A stretch of 64,000 bases of DNA from assembly GCF_016862275.1 (NCBI RefSeq), contig NZ_BOMQ01000088.1:62001-126000 (forward strand). Reading direction: 5' to 3'. Source of the DNA: Actinoplanes nipponensis. GTDB taxonomy: Bacteria; Actinomycetota; Actinomycetes; Mycobacteriales; Micromonosporaceae. Shown piece by piece: positions 8,936-16,634 of this stretch. The position numbers and the translations under genes were made by a program. Positions within the stretch are counted from its first letter, which is position 1; every line of letters starts with the position of its first letter. Under the pieces are notes generated by a model. That model saw only the letters and a list, made by a program, of their open reading frames with translations, was not told where the DNA came from and searched no databases.

Positions 8936-10213
8936 TCATCCGGGGACGCCCGCGGCGTCCGTGGCGCCGTGGTCGCCGCCCCGCCCGGCACCGGGCAGGT
9001 GGATGGTGAACGCGGCGCCCCGCCCCGGCTGTCCCCACGCCTCGATGGTGCCCCCGTGCCCGGTGATGACCTCCCGGGCCAGGGCCAGGCCGAGCCCGAA
9101 CCGGCGGTGATCGCCGTGGCCGCCGCGGGCGAAGCGGGCGAACAGCCGCTCGGCGTCCGCCGGGTCGAAGCCGGAGCCGTCGTCGCGGACGACGACGGTG
9201 ACCTGGTCGTCCCGCCGGCCGAGGGTGACGCTCACGTGCCCGCCGGCCGGGGTGTGGCTCAGCGCGTTGTCGACCAGCGCGGTGAGCACCCGCCGCAGGG
9301 CGGCCCGGTGCCCGGGCACCACCGCCGGCCCGCCGGCGGCCGCGGTCAGGGTCAGCCGCACGTCCTGGTCGCGGGCCCGGTTGGCCTGTTCGGCGACGAC
9401 CTCCGCGGCGACCGCGCCGAGATCGACCGGGGCGCGGTCGGCCTCGCGCCGACTGAGCTGGGTGGACAGCAGCAGGTCGTCGACCACCTCGCCGAGGTGC
9501 CGGGTGCCGAGCACGAGCTGGTCGACGTCGGCGCCGACGTCCGCCACGCCGGCGCCGGCCCGCAGGTCCAGCTGCAGCAGCTGGGCCCGGGTGTGCAGCT
9601 GCGTCAGCGGGGTGCGCAGCTCGTGGCTCGCGTCCGCGACGAACCGCCGTTGCCGGGCCAGGGCGTCGGCCAGCGGGGCCGTCGCGCGCCGGGCGAGCAG
9701 CGCGGCCGACAGCGCCGCTATGAGCAGGCCGACCACCTCGCCGACGGCCAGCGCGCCGAGCAGCCGTTCGCGTTCGTCGTGCTGCTCGTGCCGGCTCAGC
9801 ACGACCTGCACCACGCCGGTTCCCCGTGGCCGGGTCAGCACCAGGTAGCCACCCTCGCGGCCGCCGGCCCGGGCCGTCTCGCTCGCGCCCCCGGCGCGGA
9901 CCCGGGCGAGGGCGGCGCGGTCGGGGAACCCCGGGGGTGCGCCCTCGGTGGCCGCGACCGGGCCACCGGCGTCCGCGATGAAGATCCACACGTCGGGCGG
10001 CGGATCGGCCACATCGTCCGCGCTCGCCGCCGTCTGGCGCAGCAGCGCCGTGGCGGCGGCGTTCTGGCTGCGGCTCACCACGAACAGGGCCAGCGCGCCC
10101 AGGACCAGCAGGCTCACGGTGATCGCGGCGGCGGTCTGCACGGCGATGACACGCCGGGCCCGGGTCAGCAGGATCTGGTCCGGGTCGGCGCTCACCAGCC
10201 GCGCGCGCCTCAT
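8936..10213 (-). CDS. sensor histidine kinase
   Basis: Membrane kinase of 425 aa. Two transmembrane segments (about 24-46 and 152-174) bracket a ~105-residue extracytoplasmic sensor. The HisKA domain carries the phospho-accepting His197 in FVADASHELRTPL. The HATPase domain shows the N box (LVDNALSHTP), G1 (DDGSGFDPAD) and a FGLGLALAREVI G2 motif. A HAMP segment is short or absent between TM2 and HisKA. Its ATG overlaps the response-regulator stop by 4 bp (10210-10213), giving translational coupling. The adjacent flavin/ferric-reductase and flavohemoglobin genes suggest a redox or metal signal, but the ligand cannot be read from sequence. Confidence 0.92.
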   Translation of the reverse strand: MRRARLVSADPDQILLTRARRVIAVQTAAAITVSLLVLGALALFVVSRSQNAAATALLRQTAASADDVADPPPDVWIFIADAGGPVAATEGAPPGFPDRAALARVRAGGASETARAGGREGGYLVLTRPRGTGVVQVVLSRHEQHDERERLLGALAVGEVVGLLIAALSAALLARRATAPLADALARQRRFVADASHELRTPLTQLHTRAQLLQLDLRAGAGVADVGADVDQLVLGTRHLGEVVDDLLLSTQLSRREADRAPVDLGAVAAEVVAEQANRARDQDVRLTLTAAAGGPAVVPGHRAALRRVLTALVDNALSHTPAGGHVSVTLGRRDDQVTVVVRDDGSGFDPADAERLFARFARGGHGDHRRFGLGLALAREVITGHGGTIEAWGQPGRGAAFTIHLPGAGRGGDHGATDAAGVPG

Positions 10214-10887
10214 CCGGGCCCGAGGCGGTAGCCCACCCCGCGTACGGTGGCGACCGCCTCGGCCCCGAGCTTGCGCCGCAGGTAGTGCACGTAGGTGTCG
10301 ACCAGGGCGACCCCGGAGGCGTCGGGAAAGACCCGGGCCAGGATCTCCTCGCGGGTGAACGCCCGCGCCGGGTGCTGGGCGAGCAGCCGCAACAGGTCGC
10401 TCTCGCGACCCGACAACGCCACGAGTGATCCGTCCGGGTACGCCACCGTCCGGGAGATCAGGTCGAACGCCGCGCCGCCGACCGCCAGCCGCTGCGCCGA
10501 GGCGTCGCGCCGGCGCAGCAGCACCCGGGCCCGGGCCAGGAGCTCCTCGACCTCGAACGGCTTGACCAGGTAGTCCTCGGCGCCGCCGTCCAGGCCGGCC
10601 ACCCGGTCGGCCACCGTGCCGAGCGCGGTGAGCACGAGCGCCGGCACGGTGACGCCGGACCGGCGCAGCCGGCCGAGCAGATCGAGGCCCTCGATGGCCG
10701 GCAGGCCCCGGTCGAGGATCATCAGGTCGTAGGCGCGGGTCAGCGCCAGGTGCAGCCCGGCCTGGCCGTCCGGGGCCAGGTCGCCAGCGTACCCGGCCCC
10801 GCGGAACAGGCGCAGCAGCAGCGGGCCGAGCTCGCGGTCGTCCTCCACCACCAGCACCTTCGCCGCGGGTCGGGCAGCGTCTGTCAT
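10210..10887 (-). CDS. OmpR/PhoB-family response regulator
   Basis: Protein of 225 aa from the ATG at 10887 (MTDAARPAAKVLVVEDD). The receiver domain has the acidic pair in VVEDD and the phospho-acceptor Asp59 in LMILDRGLP. The C-terminal winged helix ends with DTYVHYLRRKLGAEAVATVRGVGYRL, the OmpR-family signature. It is the first gene of the two-component operon. OmpR-type regulators bind direct repeats spaced about 11 bp. Such repeats occur at 14315-14347 between the ferric reductase and flavohemoglobin genes, making those plausible targets. Confidence 0.92.
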   Translation of the reverse strand: MTDAARPAAKVLVVEDDRELGPLLLRLFRGAGYAGDLAPDGQAGLHLALTRAYDLMILDRGLPAIEGLDLLGRLRRSGVTVPALVLTALGTVADRVAGLDGGAEDYLVKPFEVEELLARARVLLRRRDASAQRLAVGGAAFDLISRTVAYPDGSLVALSGRESDLLRLLAQHPARAFTREEILARVFPDASGVALVDTYVHYLRRKLGAEAVATVRGVGYRLGPG

Positions 10888-11046
10888 GGCGTCACTCTCC
10901 CAGGCGGACACGCCGTCACCCCGGCAGCCTTCCCGGTGGAAATGGGAGAACTCCAAGATTCGCCGTCCTAGCCTTTGCTGAGATTTCGGGCCGAAGGCGA
11001 CATCGGCGGCCCGGATCGCCTCCATCGCCGTTCCGGAAGGACATCC

Positions 11047-11610
11047 ATGGGCTCTGTCAACGGGCTGCCGGCGCACATCCTGCTGGTGCACGCCATCGTG
11101 GTTCTGCTGCCGCTCGCCGCCCTGCTGCTCGTACTGTGCGCGGTCTGGCCCGCGGCCCGCCGGCGCTTCGCCGGGCCCAACGCCTTGCTGTCGCTGGTCG
11201 TCCTCGCCCTCGTGCCGGTCACGACGAGCGCCGGCGAGTGGCTGGAGCACCGGCTCCCCGGCACGCCGCTGCTGGAGGAGCACGCGGAGCTGGGCGACAC
11301 CGCGATCTGGGTCGCGATTCCGGTGGCGCTGCTGGCGCTGGTGATCTGGTGGCGGCACCGGGAGGCCGGCGCGGCCGGCGGGTCGGCCGACGGGTCGGCC
11401 GGCGGGTCGGCCGGGACGACAGCGGTCCGGCAGCGCGCCTATCTCGCGCCGCTCTCCCGCACGGTCACCCGGGTCATCATCGTGCTCGCCGTCGTCGTCG
11501 CCGGGTCGGCCGGCTACGACACCTACCGGATCGGCGACTCCGGCGCCAAGGCGGCCTGGACCGGCAACTTCAGCCCCACGCCCACCGGCGAGGGGCCTGA
11601 CGGCGACTGA
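11047..11610 (+). CDS. DUF2231-type membrane protein
   Basis: Polytopic protein of 187 aa; ATG 11047 with an AAGGAC ribosome site. The N-terminal part (GLPAHILLVHAIVVLLPLAA) is the DUF2231 signature, with conserved His residues in the first helix that could ligate heme or metal. About four transmembrane helices are visible, separated by a Gly/Ser/Ala-rich stretch encoded by short repeats near 11375-11415. DUF2231 proteins are often found beside ApbE, FMN-binding and ferric-reductase-like genes in actinobacteria, as here. Function unknown; a membrane redox role is inferred from context. Confidence 0.78.
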   Translation: MGSVNGLPAHILLVHAIVVLLPLAALLLVLCAVWPAARRRFAGPNALLSLVVLALVPVTTSAGEWLEHRLPGTPLLEEHAELGDTAIWVAIPVALLALVIWWRHREAGAAGGSADGSAGGSAGTTAVRQRAYLAPLSRTVTRVIIVLAVVVAGSAGYDTYRIGDSGAKAAWTGNFSPTPTGEGPDGD

Positions 11611-11634
11611 GCGCACCGGCCGGCCGCCGTCAGG
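11596..11634. terminator. bidirectional hairpin overlapping two convergent gene ends
   Basis: A 10-bp perfect inverted repeat (CCTGACGGCG at 11596-11605, CGCCGTCAGG at 11625-11634) encloses the stop of the DUF2231 gene and reaches into the convergent ApbE gene. Its 19-nt loop is itself GC-rich. Likely terminates both transcripts. Confidence 0.5.
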
Positions 11635-12415
11635 GCGCCGGCCAGCCGGTGGTGGACCGCACCAGGCCCGACCGCGTCACCAGCAGGGCCTCGTACCCGT
11701 CGAGGCCCTCGAGCCAGGGCAGCGCGGCCGGGCCGCGGGCCGCGGCCGCGGTGGCGTGGACGTCGGCCCACAGCAGGGTGGGGCCGGTGACCGTCACGGC
11801 CCGGGTCGCGGTGGCGGGCCGCCGGGTGTGCGGGTCGATGATGTGCGCGCCGCGATGGGCGCTGCCGGAGGTGGCGACCGCCCCGGAGCGGCAGGCGAGC
11901 ACCCGCATGATCCGGGCCGGGTCCCGCGGGTGCTCCAGGCCGACGCGCCAGGCCGGCTGACCGTCCGGCGCGTGCACCAGGACGTCGCCCCCGGCGTTGA
12001 GGCACCAGCCGTAGCCGTCCAGGCCGGCCAGATGCCGGGCGGCGCGTTCGACCGCCCACCCCTTCACCAGGCCGGACGGGTCGTAGCGGGGCCCGCCGGG
12101 GCGCGGGCCGGGCAGCGCGCGCGGGTCGAACCAGCCCTCGGTGCGCCGCCGGGCCTCGTCGCCGAGCGCGAGGACCAGCGCGAGCATCGGATCGGCGTCG
12201 GCCGGGCGGAGCGCGCCGCGCTCCCACGCGGACAGATCACTGTCGTCCCGGTACGGGCTGAGCACGGCGTCGACCTGCCGCAACTCGGCGTACACGGCGG
12301 CCACCCGGTCACCGGCCTCGGCCCCGGTGAGCCGGTCGCCGCGCAGGTGGATGCTGACCGGCAGGCCCATGACCTGCTCGACCCACGCCCGCTGCGGTAC
12401 GGCGGTGGTGCTCAT
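11630..12415 (-). CDS. apbE: FAD:protein FMN transferase (ApbE family)
   Basis: Flavinyltransferase of 261 aa that covalently attaches FMN from FAD to a threonine or serine of partner proteins. ApbE motifs are visible: MGLPVSIHL at the start, VDAVLSPYRDDSDLSAW, DPSGLVKGWAVERAARHL, NAGGDVLVH and GAHIIDPHTRRP. The usual lipoprotein or export signal is missing, so this is a cytoplasmic-looking short form. The ATG at 12415 overlaps the stop of the FMN-binding gene by 4 bp. The obvious substrate is that neighbour, whose SGATVTS motif is the acceptor consensus. Confidence 0.92.
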   Translation of the reverse strand: MSTTAVPQRAWVEQVMGLPVSIHLRGDRLTGAEAGDRVAAVYAELRQVDAVLSPYRDDSDLSAWERGALRPADADPMLALVLALGDEARRRTEGWFDPRALPGPRPGGPRYDPSGLVKGWAVERAARHLAGLDGYGWCLNAGGDVLVHAPDGQPAWRVGLEHPRDPARIMRVLACRSGAVATSGSAHRGAHIIDPHTRRPATATRAVTVTGPTLLWADVHATAAAARGPAALPWLEGLDGYEALLVTRSGLVRSTTGWPAP

Positions 12416-12837
12416 CCGAGGTGGGCGGCGTCGAGGGCGGCCTGCAGCGACTCGCGGTAGCCGTCGCTGGTGACCGTGGCGCCGGAGACGGTGTCGATGT
12501 CCGCGTTCTGCGCCGCCAGGGTCTCCTGCCGCAGCACCGGCAGGGCGTACGCGTTGATCTCCTGGTCCTTGCCGTTCCCGGACGGGTACACCGGTACCGC
12601 CACGTCGGTGATCCTGCCGTCGGTGACGGTGATGGCGACCTGCACGTCGCCCCACCGGGTGGCGGCCACCGAGCCGGTGTAGGTCTTGCCGCCGCCGGCC
12701 GCCGTGGCCGCCGGCCCGGTGGCGGTGGTCGTCTGTGCGGCGCCGGCCGGTGCGGGGCTGCCGGTGCTGGTGCGGTAGCTGAACAGCAGCACCAGGGCTG
12801 CCACGGTGGAGAACAGCCACAGGGTGATCCGTCTCAT
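12412..12837 (-). CDS. FMN-binding domain protein, ApbE substrate
   Basis: Membrane-anchored or exported 141-aa protein. Residues 5-20 form a hydrophobic helix, followed by a Thr/Ala-rich linker and one FMN-binding domain (GSVAATRWGDVQVAITVTDG and DTVSGATVTSDGYRESL). Thr121 of SGAT is the predicted covalent FMN attachment site, by analogy with NqrC/RnfG-type domains. It lies between the ferric-reductase-like gene (11 bp upstream) and apbE (4-bp overlap). The three genes therefore look like a flavin-based transmembrane electron-transfer unit passing electrons from NAD(P)H to an outer acceptor. Confidence 0.9.
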   Translation of the reverse strand: MRRITLWLFSTVAALVLLFSYRTSTGSPAPAGAAQTTTATGPAATAAGGGKTYTGSVAATRWGDVQVAITVTDGRITDVAVPVYPSGNGKDQEINAYALPVLRQETLAAQNADIDTVSGATVTSDGYRESLQAALDAAHLG

Positions 12838-12848
12838 CGTCGCCTCTC

Positions 12849-14273
12849 TTACCAGGAGAACAGTTCGGTGTGCAGGCGCCCGGCCGGAACCCCGGCGCCC
12901 CGCGCGGCGGCCCGGGCCGCCTCGGTCCACGAGTCCGGTCCGCACACGAAGACGTGGGACCGGGCGATGTCGGGAACGATCCCGCGCAGGGCCTCGGCGT
13001 CGCCGTGGCCGGCGAACTGCCCCGGCAGCCACGACGGCCGGGCCGCCCGGGGGCCGAGCAGGCGGACCACGCGCACCCCCCGCTGGGTGGCGAACCAGTC
13101 CAGCTCGCCGCGGAACGCCACCTCGGCCGCGCTGCGCGCCCGGTAGACCAGGGTCGCCTCGCCCGGGCCGTACGGCAGCTCCCCGAGCAGCGACAGCAGC
13201 GGCGTGACCCCGATCCCGCAGGCCAGCAGCACCACCGGCCCGCCGGGGTAGGTCTCGCCGGTCAGCTTGCCGTACGGGCCCTCGATCAGCGCCCGCGTCC
13301 CGGGCCGCAGCGACGCGACGCGGGCGCTGCCGTCACCGAGATCCTTGACGGTGATACGCAGCAGCTGCCCGTTCGGGGTGGCCGACAGCGAGTACGGGTG
13401 CGACCGCGACCAGCTCGGACCGTCCAGGAACCGCCACTGGAAGAACTGTCCCGCCCGCACCGGCAGCTCACCGAGCCGCCGGCCGGTCAGGTAGACCGAG
13501 GTCAGCCCGGGACCCTCCGGCGTCACGTGCGAGACGACCAGGCGGTGCCGCCAGGACCGCCACGCGGGCAGGCCCAGCCGGTAGGTGAGGACCGCGCCGG
13601 CGGACACGGCGTACAGGCTCCACCAGTACGCCGTCGACGCCGGCGAGCCGATGAAGTCCGTGCCGGTCCACAGCTGGTGCGGCAGCGCGAGCCCGACGCC
13701 GAGGTAGGCGTACAGGTGCAGCAGGTGCCAGGACTCGTAGCGCAGCCGGCGGCGCGCCGCCCGGATCGAGGTCACCACCACCAGGACCAGGGCCAGGGTG
13801 CCGGCGGTGGCCAGCAGCATGCCGGGATAGGTGCGGATCATGTCCCACAGCTCGGCGAACGCGTCGGCGTGGGCGGCGCCGGCATAGCCGAGGGTGATCA
13901 GCACGATGTGGCCGATCATCAGCCAGAACGAGGCGAAGCCGGTCCACCGGTGCCAGCGGGCCAGCCGGTCCTGCCCGAAGGCCCGTTCCACCAGCGGGAT
14001 CCGGGCCATCAGCAGCACCTGCACCAGCAGCAGGTCCGAGGCCCAGAGGCCGGTGAGGCGGCCGAGCGCCGACACCGCGCCGGCGCCCCCGCCGGCGAGT
14101 TCGCGCACGCCGCCGTGGGCCACCCACAGCGCCGTGACGATCAGCAGGCTGACCCCGGCGCCGACGCCGCCCAGGTCGCCCCACCAGCGCGGGGTCACGA
14201 GGGGCCGCGGGCGGACCGGGCCCGGCGGGGCCGGGCGCGGCGAGGCGGTGCTCCGATGCGTTGTCGCGGTCAT
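12849..14273 (-). CDS. ferric-reductase-like transmembrane FAD/NAD(P)H oxidoreductase
   Basis: Protein of 474 aa. Residues ~30-240 hold six or more transmembrane helices with His residues suited to heme ligation (WHRWTGFASFWLMIGHIVLI, WHLLHLYAYLGVGLALPHQLW). The cytoplasmic C-terminal half is a ferredoxin-reductase-type module with FAD motif HPYSLSATP and nucleotide motif LLACGIGVTPLLSLL, ending LHTELFSW. Family members carry electrons from NAD(P)H across the membrane to ferric iron or an FMN carrier. First gene of the operon with the FMN-binding protein and ApbE. Its promoter region contains the 11-bp direct repeats at 14315-14347. Confidence 0.92.
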   Translation of the reverse strand: MTATTHRSTASPRPAPPGPVRPRPLVTPRWWGDLGGVGAGVSLLIVTALWVAHGGVRELAGGGAGAVSALGRLTGLWASDLLLVQVLLMARIPLVERAFGQDRLARWHRWTGFASFWLMIGHIVLITLGYAGAAHADAFAELWDMIRTYPGMLLATAGTLALVLVVVTSIRAARRRLRYESWHLLHLYAYLGVGLALPHQLWTGTDFIGSPASTAYWWSLYAVSAGAVLTYRLGLPAWRSWRHRLVVSHVTPEGPGLTSVYLTGRRLGELPVRAGQFFQWRFLDGPSWSRSHPYSLSATPNGQLLRITVKDLGDGSARVASLRPGTRALIEGPYGKLTGETYPGGPVVLLACGIGVTPLLSLLGELPYGPGEATLVYRARSAAEVAFRGELDWFATQRGVRVVRLLGPRAARPSWLPGQFAGHGDAEALRGIVPDIARSHVFVCGPDSWTEAARAAARGAGVPAGRLHTELFSW

Positions 14274-14314
14274 GACTGCACCATCGGTCGCGCACCTGAG
14301 AAAGACCGAGCCGG

Positions 14315-14347
14315 CAGCTATGCGTCAGCTATGAGGTCGCTATGAAC
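14315..14347. promoter_or_regulatory. three 11-bp direct repeats, putative OmpR-type binding site
   Basis: Three contiguous 11-mers, CAGCTATGCGT (14315-14325), CAGCTATGAGG (14326-14336) and TCGCTATGAAC (14337-14347), share a GCTATG core at exact 11-bp spacing. They lie between the divergent ferric-reductase operon (start 14273) and the flavohemoglobin gene (start 14484). One helical turn per unit is the geometry of PhoB/OmpR-family sites. The response regulator encoded at 10210-10887 is the natural candidate. A CTGAGA element also occurs nearby (14297) and again near 10979 upstream of the DUF2231 gene. Confidence 0.55.
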
Positions 14348-14483
14348 GACGGACGGGTGCTCCCCGCGCGCCGTCGTCGCACCACGGGTGCGACGCCCGC
14401 CGCCGGGCTCGGCGACCCTGATCGCACGGGCCGGCGCCGCCGGCCGCCGGCCCCGGCCGGACCGCCACCTCGGAGGGGCATCG

Positions 14484-15593
14484 ATGACCAGCCTGTCGAC
14501 CATCCTCAAGGAGAGCTGGGGCCTGGTCGAGGACCGCAAGGACCGGGTCGCGGCGCACTTCTACGCCCGGCTGTTCCTGTCCCACCCGCAGCTGCGGGAG
14601 CTGTTCCCGGTCCAGATGGACACCCAACGGGCGCGGCTGCTCGGCGCCATCGTCTCCGCCGTGCAGAACTTCGACAACCCCGAGGGGATCGACGGCTACC
14701 TGCGCTCCCTGGGCCGGGACCACCGCAAGTTCCACGTCACGCCGGAGCACTACGCCCAGGTCAAGGTCGCGCTGATCGACGCGATCCGCAGCCACGCCGG
14801 CGAGCAGTGGACCTCCGTGTACGAGCAGGCCTGGAACGACGTCTACGACCACATCGCCGCCACGATGACCGCCGGTGCGGCCGGGGACACCAACCCGCCG
14901 TACTGGCACGCCGAGGTCGTCCACCACGAACGCCGCGGCGCCGACGTCGCGGTCTTCACCTGCCGGCCCCTGCAGCCGCTGGCGTTCCGCGCCGGCCAGT
15001 ACGTCAGCATCGAATGCGGCTACCAGCCGCGGCTGTGGCGCACCTACTCCATCGCGAACGCCCCACGCGCGGACGGCACCCTGGACTTCCACGTCCGGGC
15101 GGCCGGCGGGGGCTGGGTCTCCGGCGCCCTGGTCCGCCGGCTCCGGGCCGGGGACATGCTGCGCCTGGCCGCGCCGATGGGGTCGATGACCCTCGACCCG
15201 CAGTCGCGCCGCGACATCGTCTTCATCACCGGCGGCACCGGCCTGGCCCCGGTCAAGGCGCTGCTGGACGAGCTGACCCGCTACAACCGCACCCGGTGGA
15301 TCCACCTGTTCCGGGGCGAACGGCAGCGCGACGACTTCTACGACCACGAGCACCTCGACCGGATCGCCGAGAGCTTCCCGTGGCTCACCATCGTCCGCGC
15401 GGTCAGCGACGAACAGGGCTACCCCGGGGAGCGGGGCGCCATCCCGGACGTCGTCTCCCGGCACGGGCCGTGGCGCGACCACGACTTCTACGTCGCCGGA
15501 TCCGCGGCCATGGTCAACGCCACCCTGCGCCGGCTGACCGAGATGTGCATCCCGTCGACCCGCATCAAGTACGACGCGTTCACCGACGCGTGA
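14484..15593 (+). CDS. flavohemoglobin (globin-FAD/NAD(P)H reductase)
   Basis: Protein of 369 aa from the ATG at 14484 (GGAGGGG ribosome site). Residues 1-135 are a single-domain globin (ILKESWGLVEDRKDRVAAHFYARLF) with a proximal His candidate in the RDHRKFHVTPEHY region. Residues ~140-240 are the FAD domain (RTYSIANAP) and the rest is the NAD(P)H domain (FITGGTGLAPVKALLDEL), ending YDAFTDA. Flavohemoglobins use NAD(P)H and O2 to convert nitric oxide to nitrate. The total is a little shorter than the ~400-aa Hmp family but all domains are present. Divergent from the ferric-reductase operon, so both may respond to the same two-component system. Confidence 0.9.
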   Translation: MTSLSTILKESWGLVEDRKDRVAAHFYARLFLSHPQLRELFPVQMDTQRARLLGAIVSAVQNFDNPEGIDGYLRSLGRDHRKFHVTPEHYAQVKVALIDAIRSHAGEQWTSVYEQAWNDVYDHIAATMTAGAAGDTNPPYWHAEVVHHERRGADVAVFTCRPLQPLAFRAGQYVSIECGYQPRLWRTYSIANAPRADGTLDFHVRAAGGGWVSGALVRRLRAGDMLRLAAPMGSMTLDPQSRRDIVFITGGTGLAPVKALLDELTRYNRTRWIHLFRGERQRDDFYDHEHLDRIAESFPWLTIVRAVSDEQGYPGERGAIPDVVSRHGPWRDHDFYVAGSAAMVNATLRRLTEMCIPSTRIKYDAFTDA

Positions 15594-15656
15594 CTGGGTA
15601 GCCTGGGCGGTCGAGGCATCGCCGGCCCGCGGCCGGCGGGCGGGGCGAGGAGCGCG

Positions 15657-15836
15657 ATGGCCGACATCGTGGCCTGCCCGGGCTGCGGGCGGCGCAACCG
15701 GATAGCACCGACGGCGTCCGGCACGCCGGTGTGCGCCAAGTGCCGCGCCGCCCTGCCGTGGATCGTCGACGCGGGCGACGGCACCTGCGCCGACGGGGTG
15801 GAGAGATCACCGCTCGAGCAGGCCCTCACCACCTGA
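15657..15836 (+). CDS. stand-alone thioredoxin-2-type zinc ribbon (59 aa), thioredoxin domain missing
   Basis: Small gene of 59 aa with a good ribosome site (GAGGAG) 6 bases before ATG 15657. It starts MADIVACPGCGRRNRIAP and continues TPVCAKCRAALPWIVDAGDG. The CPGC...CAKC pair followed by LPWIVDAGD is the N-terminal zinc ribbon and linker of actinobacterial TrxC/thioredoxin-2. In that family a full thioredoxin domain with WCGPC follows, but here the protein stops after VERSPLEQALTT and no WCGPC is encoded downstream. The tail resembles the linker joined directly to a later segment (family ALEQLA), as if the catalytic part had been deleted in frame. Its end overlaps the convergent methyltransferase by 11 bp. 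It could be a decayed gene or a retained zinc-binding peptide. Confidence 0.6.
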   Translation: MADIVACPGCGRRNRIAPTASGTPVCAKCRAALPWIVDAGDGTCADGVERSPLEQALTT

Positions 15837-16623
15837 CCGTCGCACCGGCCGCCGGCGTCCCCTCCCGCCCGCGACGGGCGGTGACGATCCAGGCCCGCGC
15901 ATCGAACCAGACACCGTCGTCGCGCCGGTGCTCGGCGAGCGCCCGGCGCAGCCGCTCGACCGTCTGCGCCGCGGCGGCGGGCTCAAGGCGCCGCAGGACC
16001 TCGCTGGTGCAGGTGAAACCGCGGATCCAGGCGAGGGCCGTCGCGACGTCCGGGCCGTAGTGGACCGGCTCACGGACGTCGGTGAAGGCGACGCCGTCGA
16101 ATCCGGCGGCGCGCAGGATCGCCGTCACCGTCGCCGGGTCGGCCAGCGAGAACGGATCCGGCCCGGCGGGCGCGGCCGCCCCGAGGGACCGGCGGATCAC
16201 CACGTCCCACTCGTTGTGCTCCCGGGCCTGCCACACCATCATCACCAGCCGGCCACCGGGGCGCAGCGCCCGCCCGACGGTGGCGAACGCGGCGACGGGA
16301 TCGGCGAAGAACATCGTGCCGAACCTGCTCATGGCCAGGTCGAAGTGCGCCGGCGGGAGGCGGTGGACCTGCGCGTCGCCCTGCTCGAAGGTGACGTTGC
16401 CGAGCCCCTCGGCCCGGGCCAGCTCGCGGGCGCGCGCGATCGCGGCCGCCGAGACGTCGACCCCGAGGGCCTCGCCGGCGGTGGCCGTCCGCGCCGCCTG
16501 GCGGGTGGTCTGCCCGGTGCCGCAGCCGATGTCGAGGACACGGTCGGCGGGCCGGACCCGGGTCGCGCGGACCAGCACCTCGTGGTGGCGCCACAGTTCG
16601 GCGTCGTAGTCGACGGGGGCCAT
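15826..16623 (-). CDS. class I SAM-dependent methyltransferase
   Basis: Soluble 265-aa methyltransferase. SAM motif I is VLDIGCGTGQTTRQA, followed by LGVDVSAAAIARARELA, an FDLAMSRFGTMFFADP motif and GGRLVMMVWQ. This is the Methyltransf_11/25 type, often annotated with ubiquinone/menaquinone or small-molecule methyltransferases; substrate not predictable. The gene follows the alpha/beta hydrolase by 11 bp on the same strand, so they probably form a two-gene operon. Confidence 0.85.
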   Translation of the reverse strand: MAPVDYDAELWRHHEVLVRATRVRPADRVLDIGCGTGQTTRQAARTATAGEALGVDVSAAAIARARELARAEGLGNVTFEQGDAQVHRLPPAHFDLAMSRFGTMFFADPVAAFATVGRALRPGGRLVMMVWQAREHNEWDVVIRRSLGAAAPAGPDPFSLADPATVTAILRAAGFDGVAFTDVREPVHYGPDVATALAWIRGFTCTSEVLRRLEPAAAAQTVERLRRALAEHRRDDGVWFDARAWIVTARRGREGTPAAGATVRW

Positions 16624-16634
16624 CGCGACCCGGC

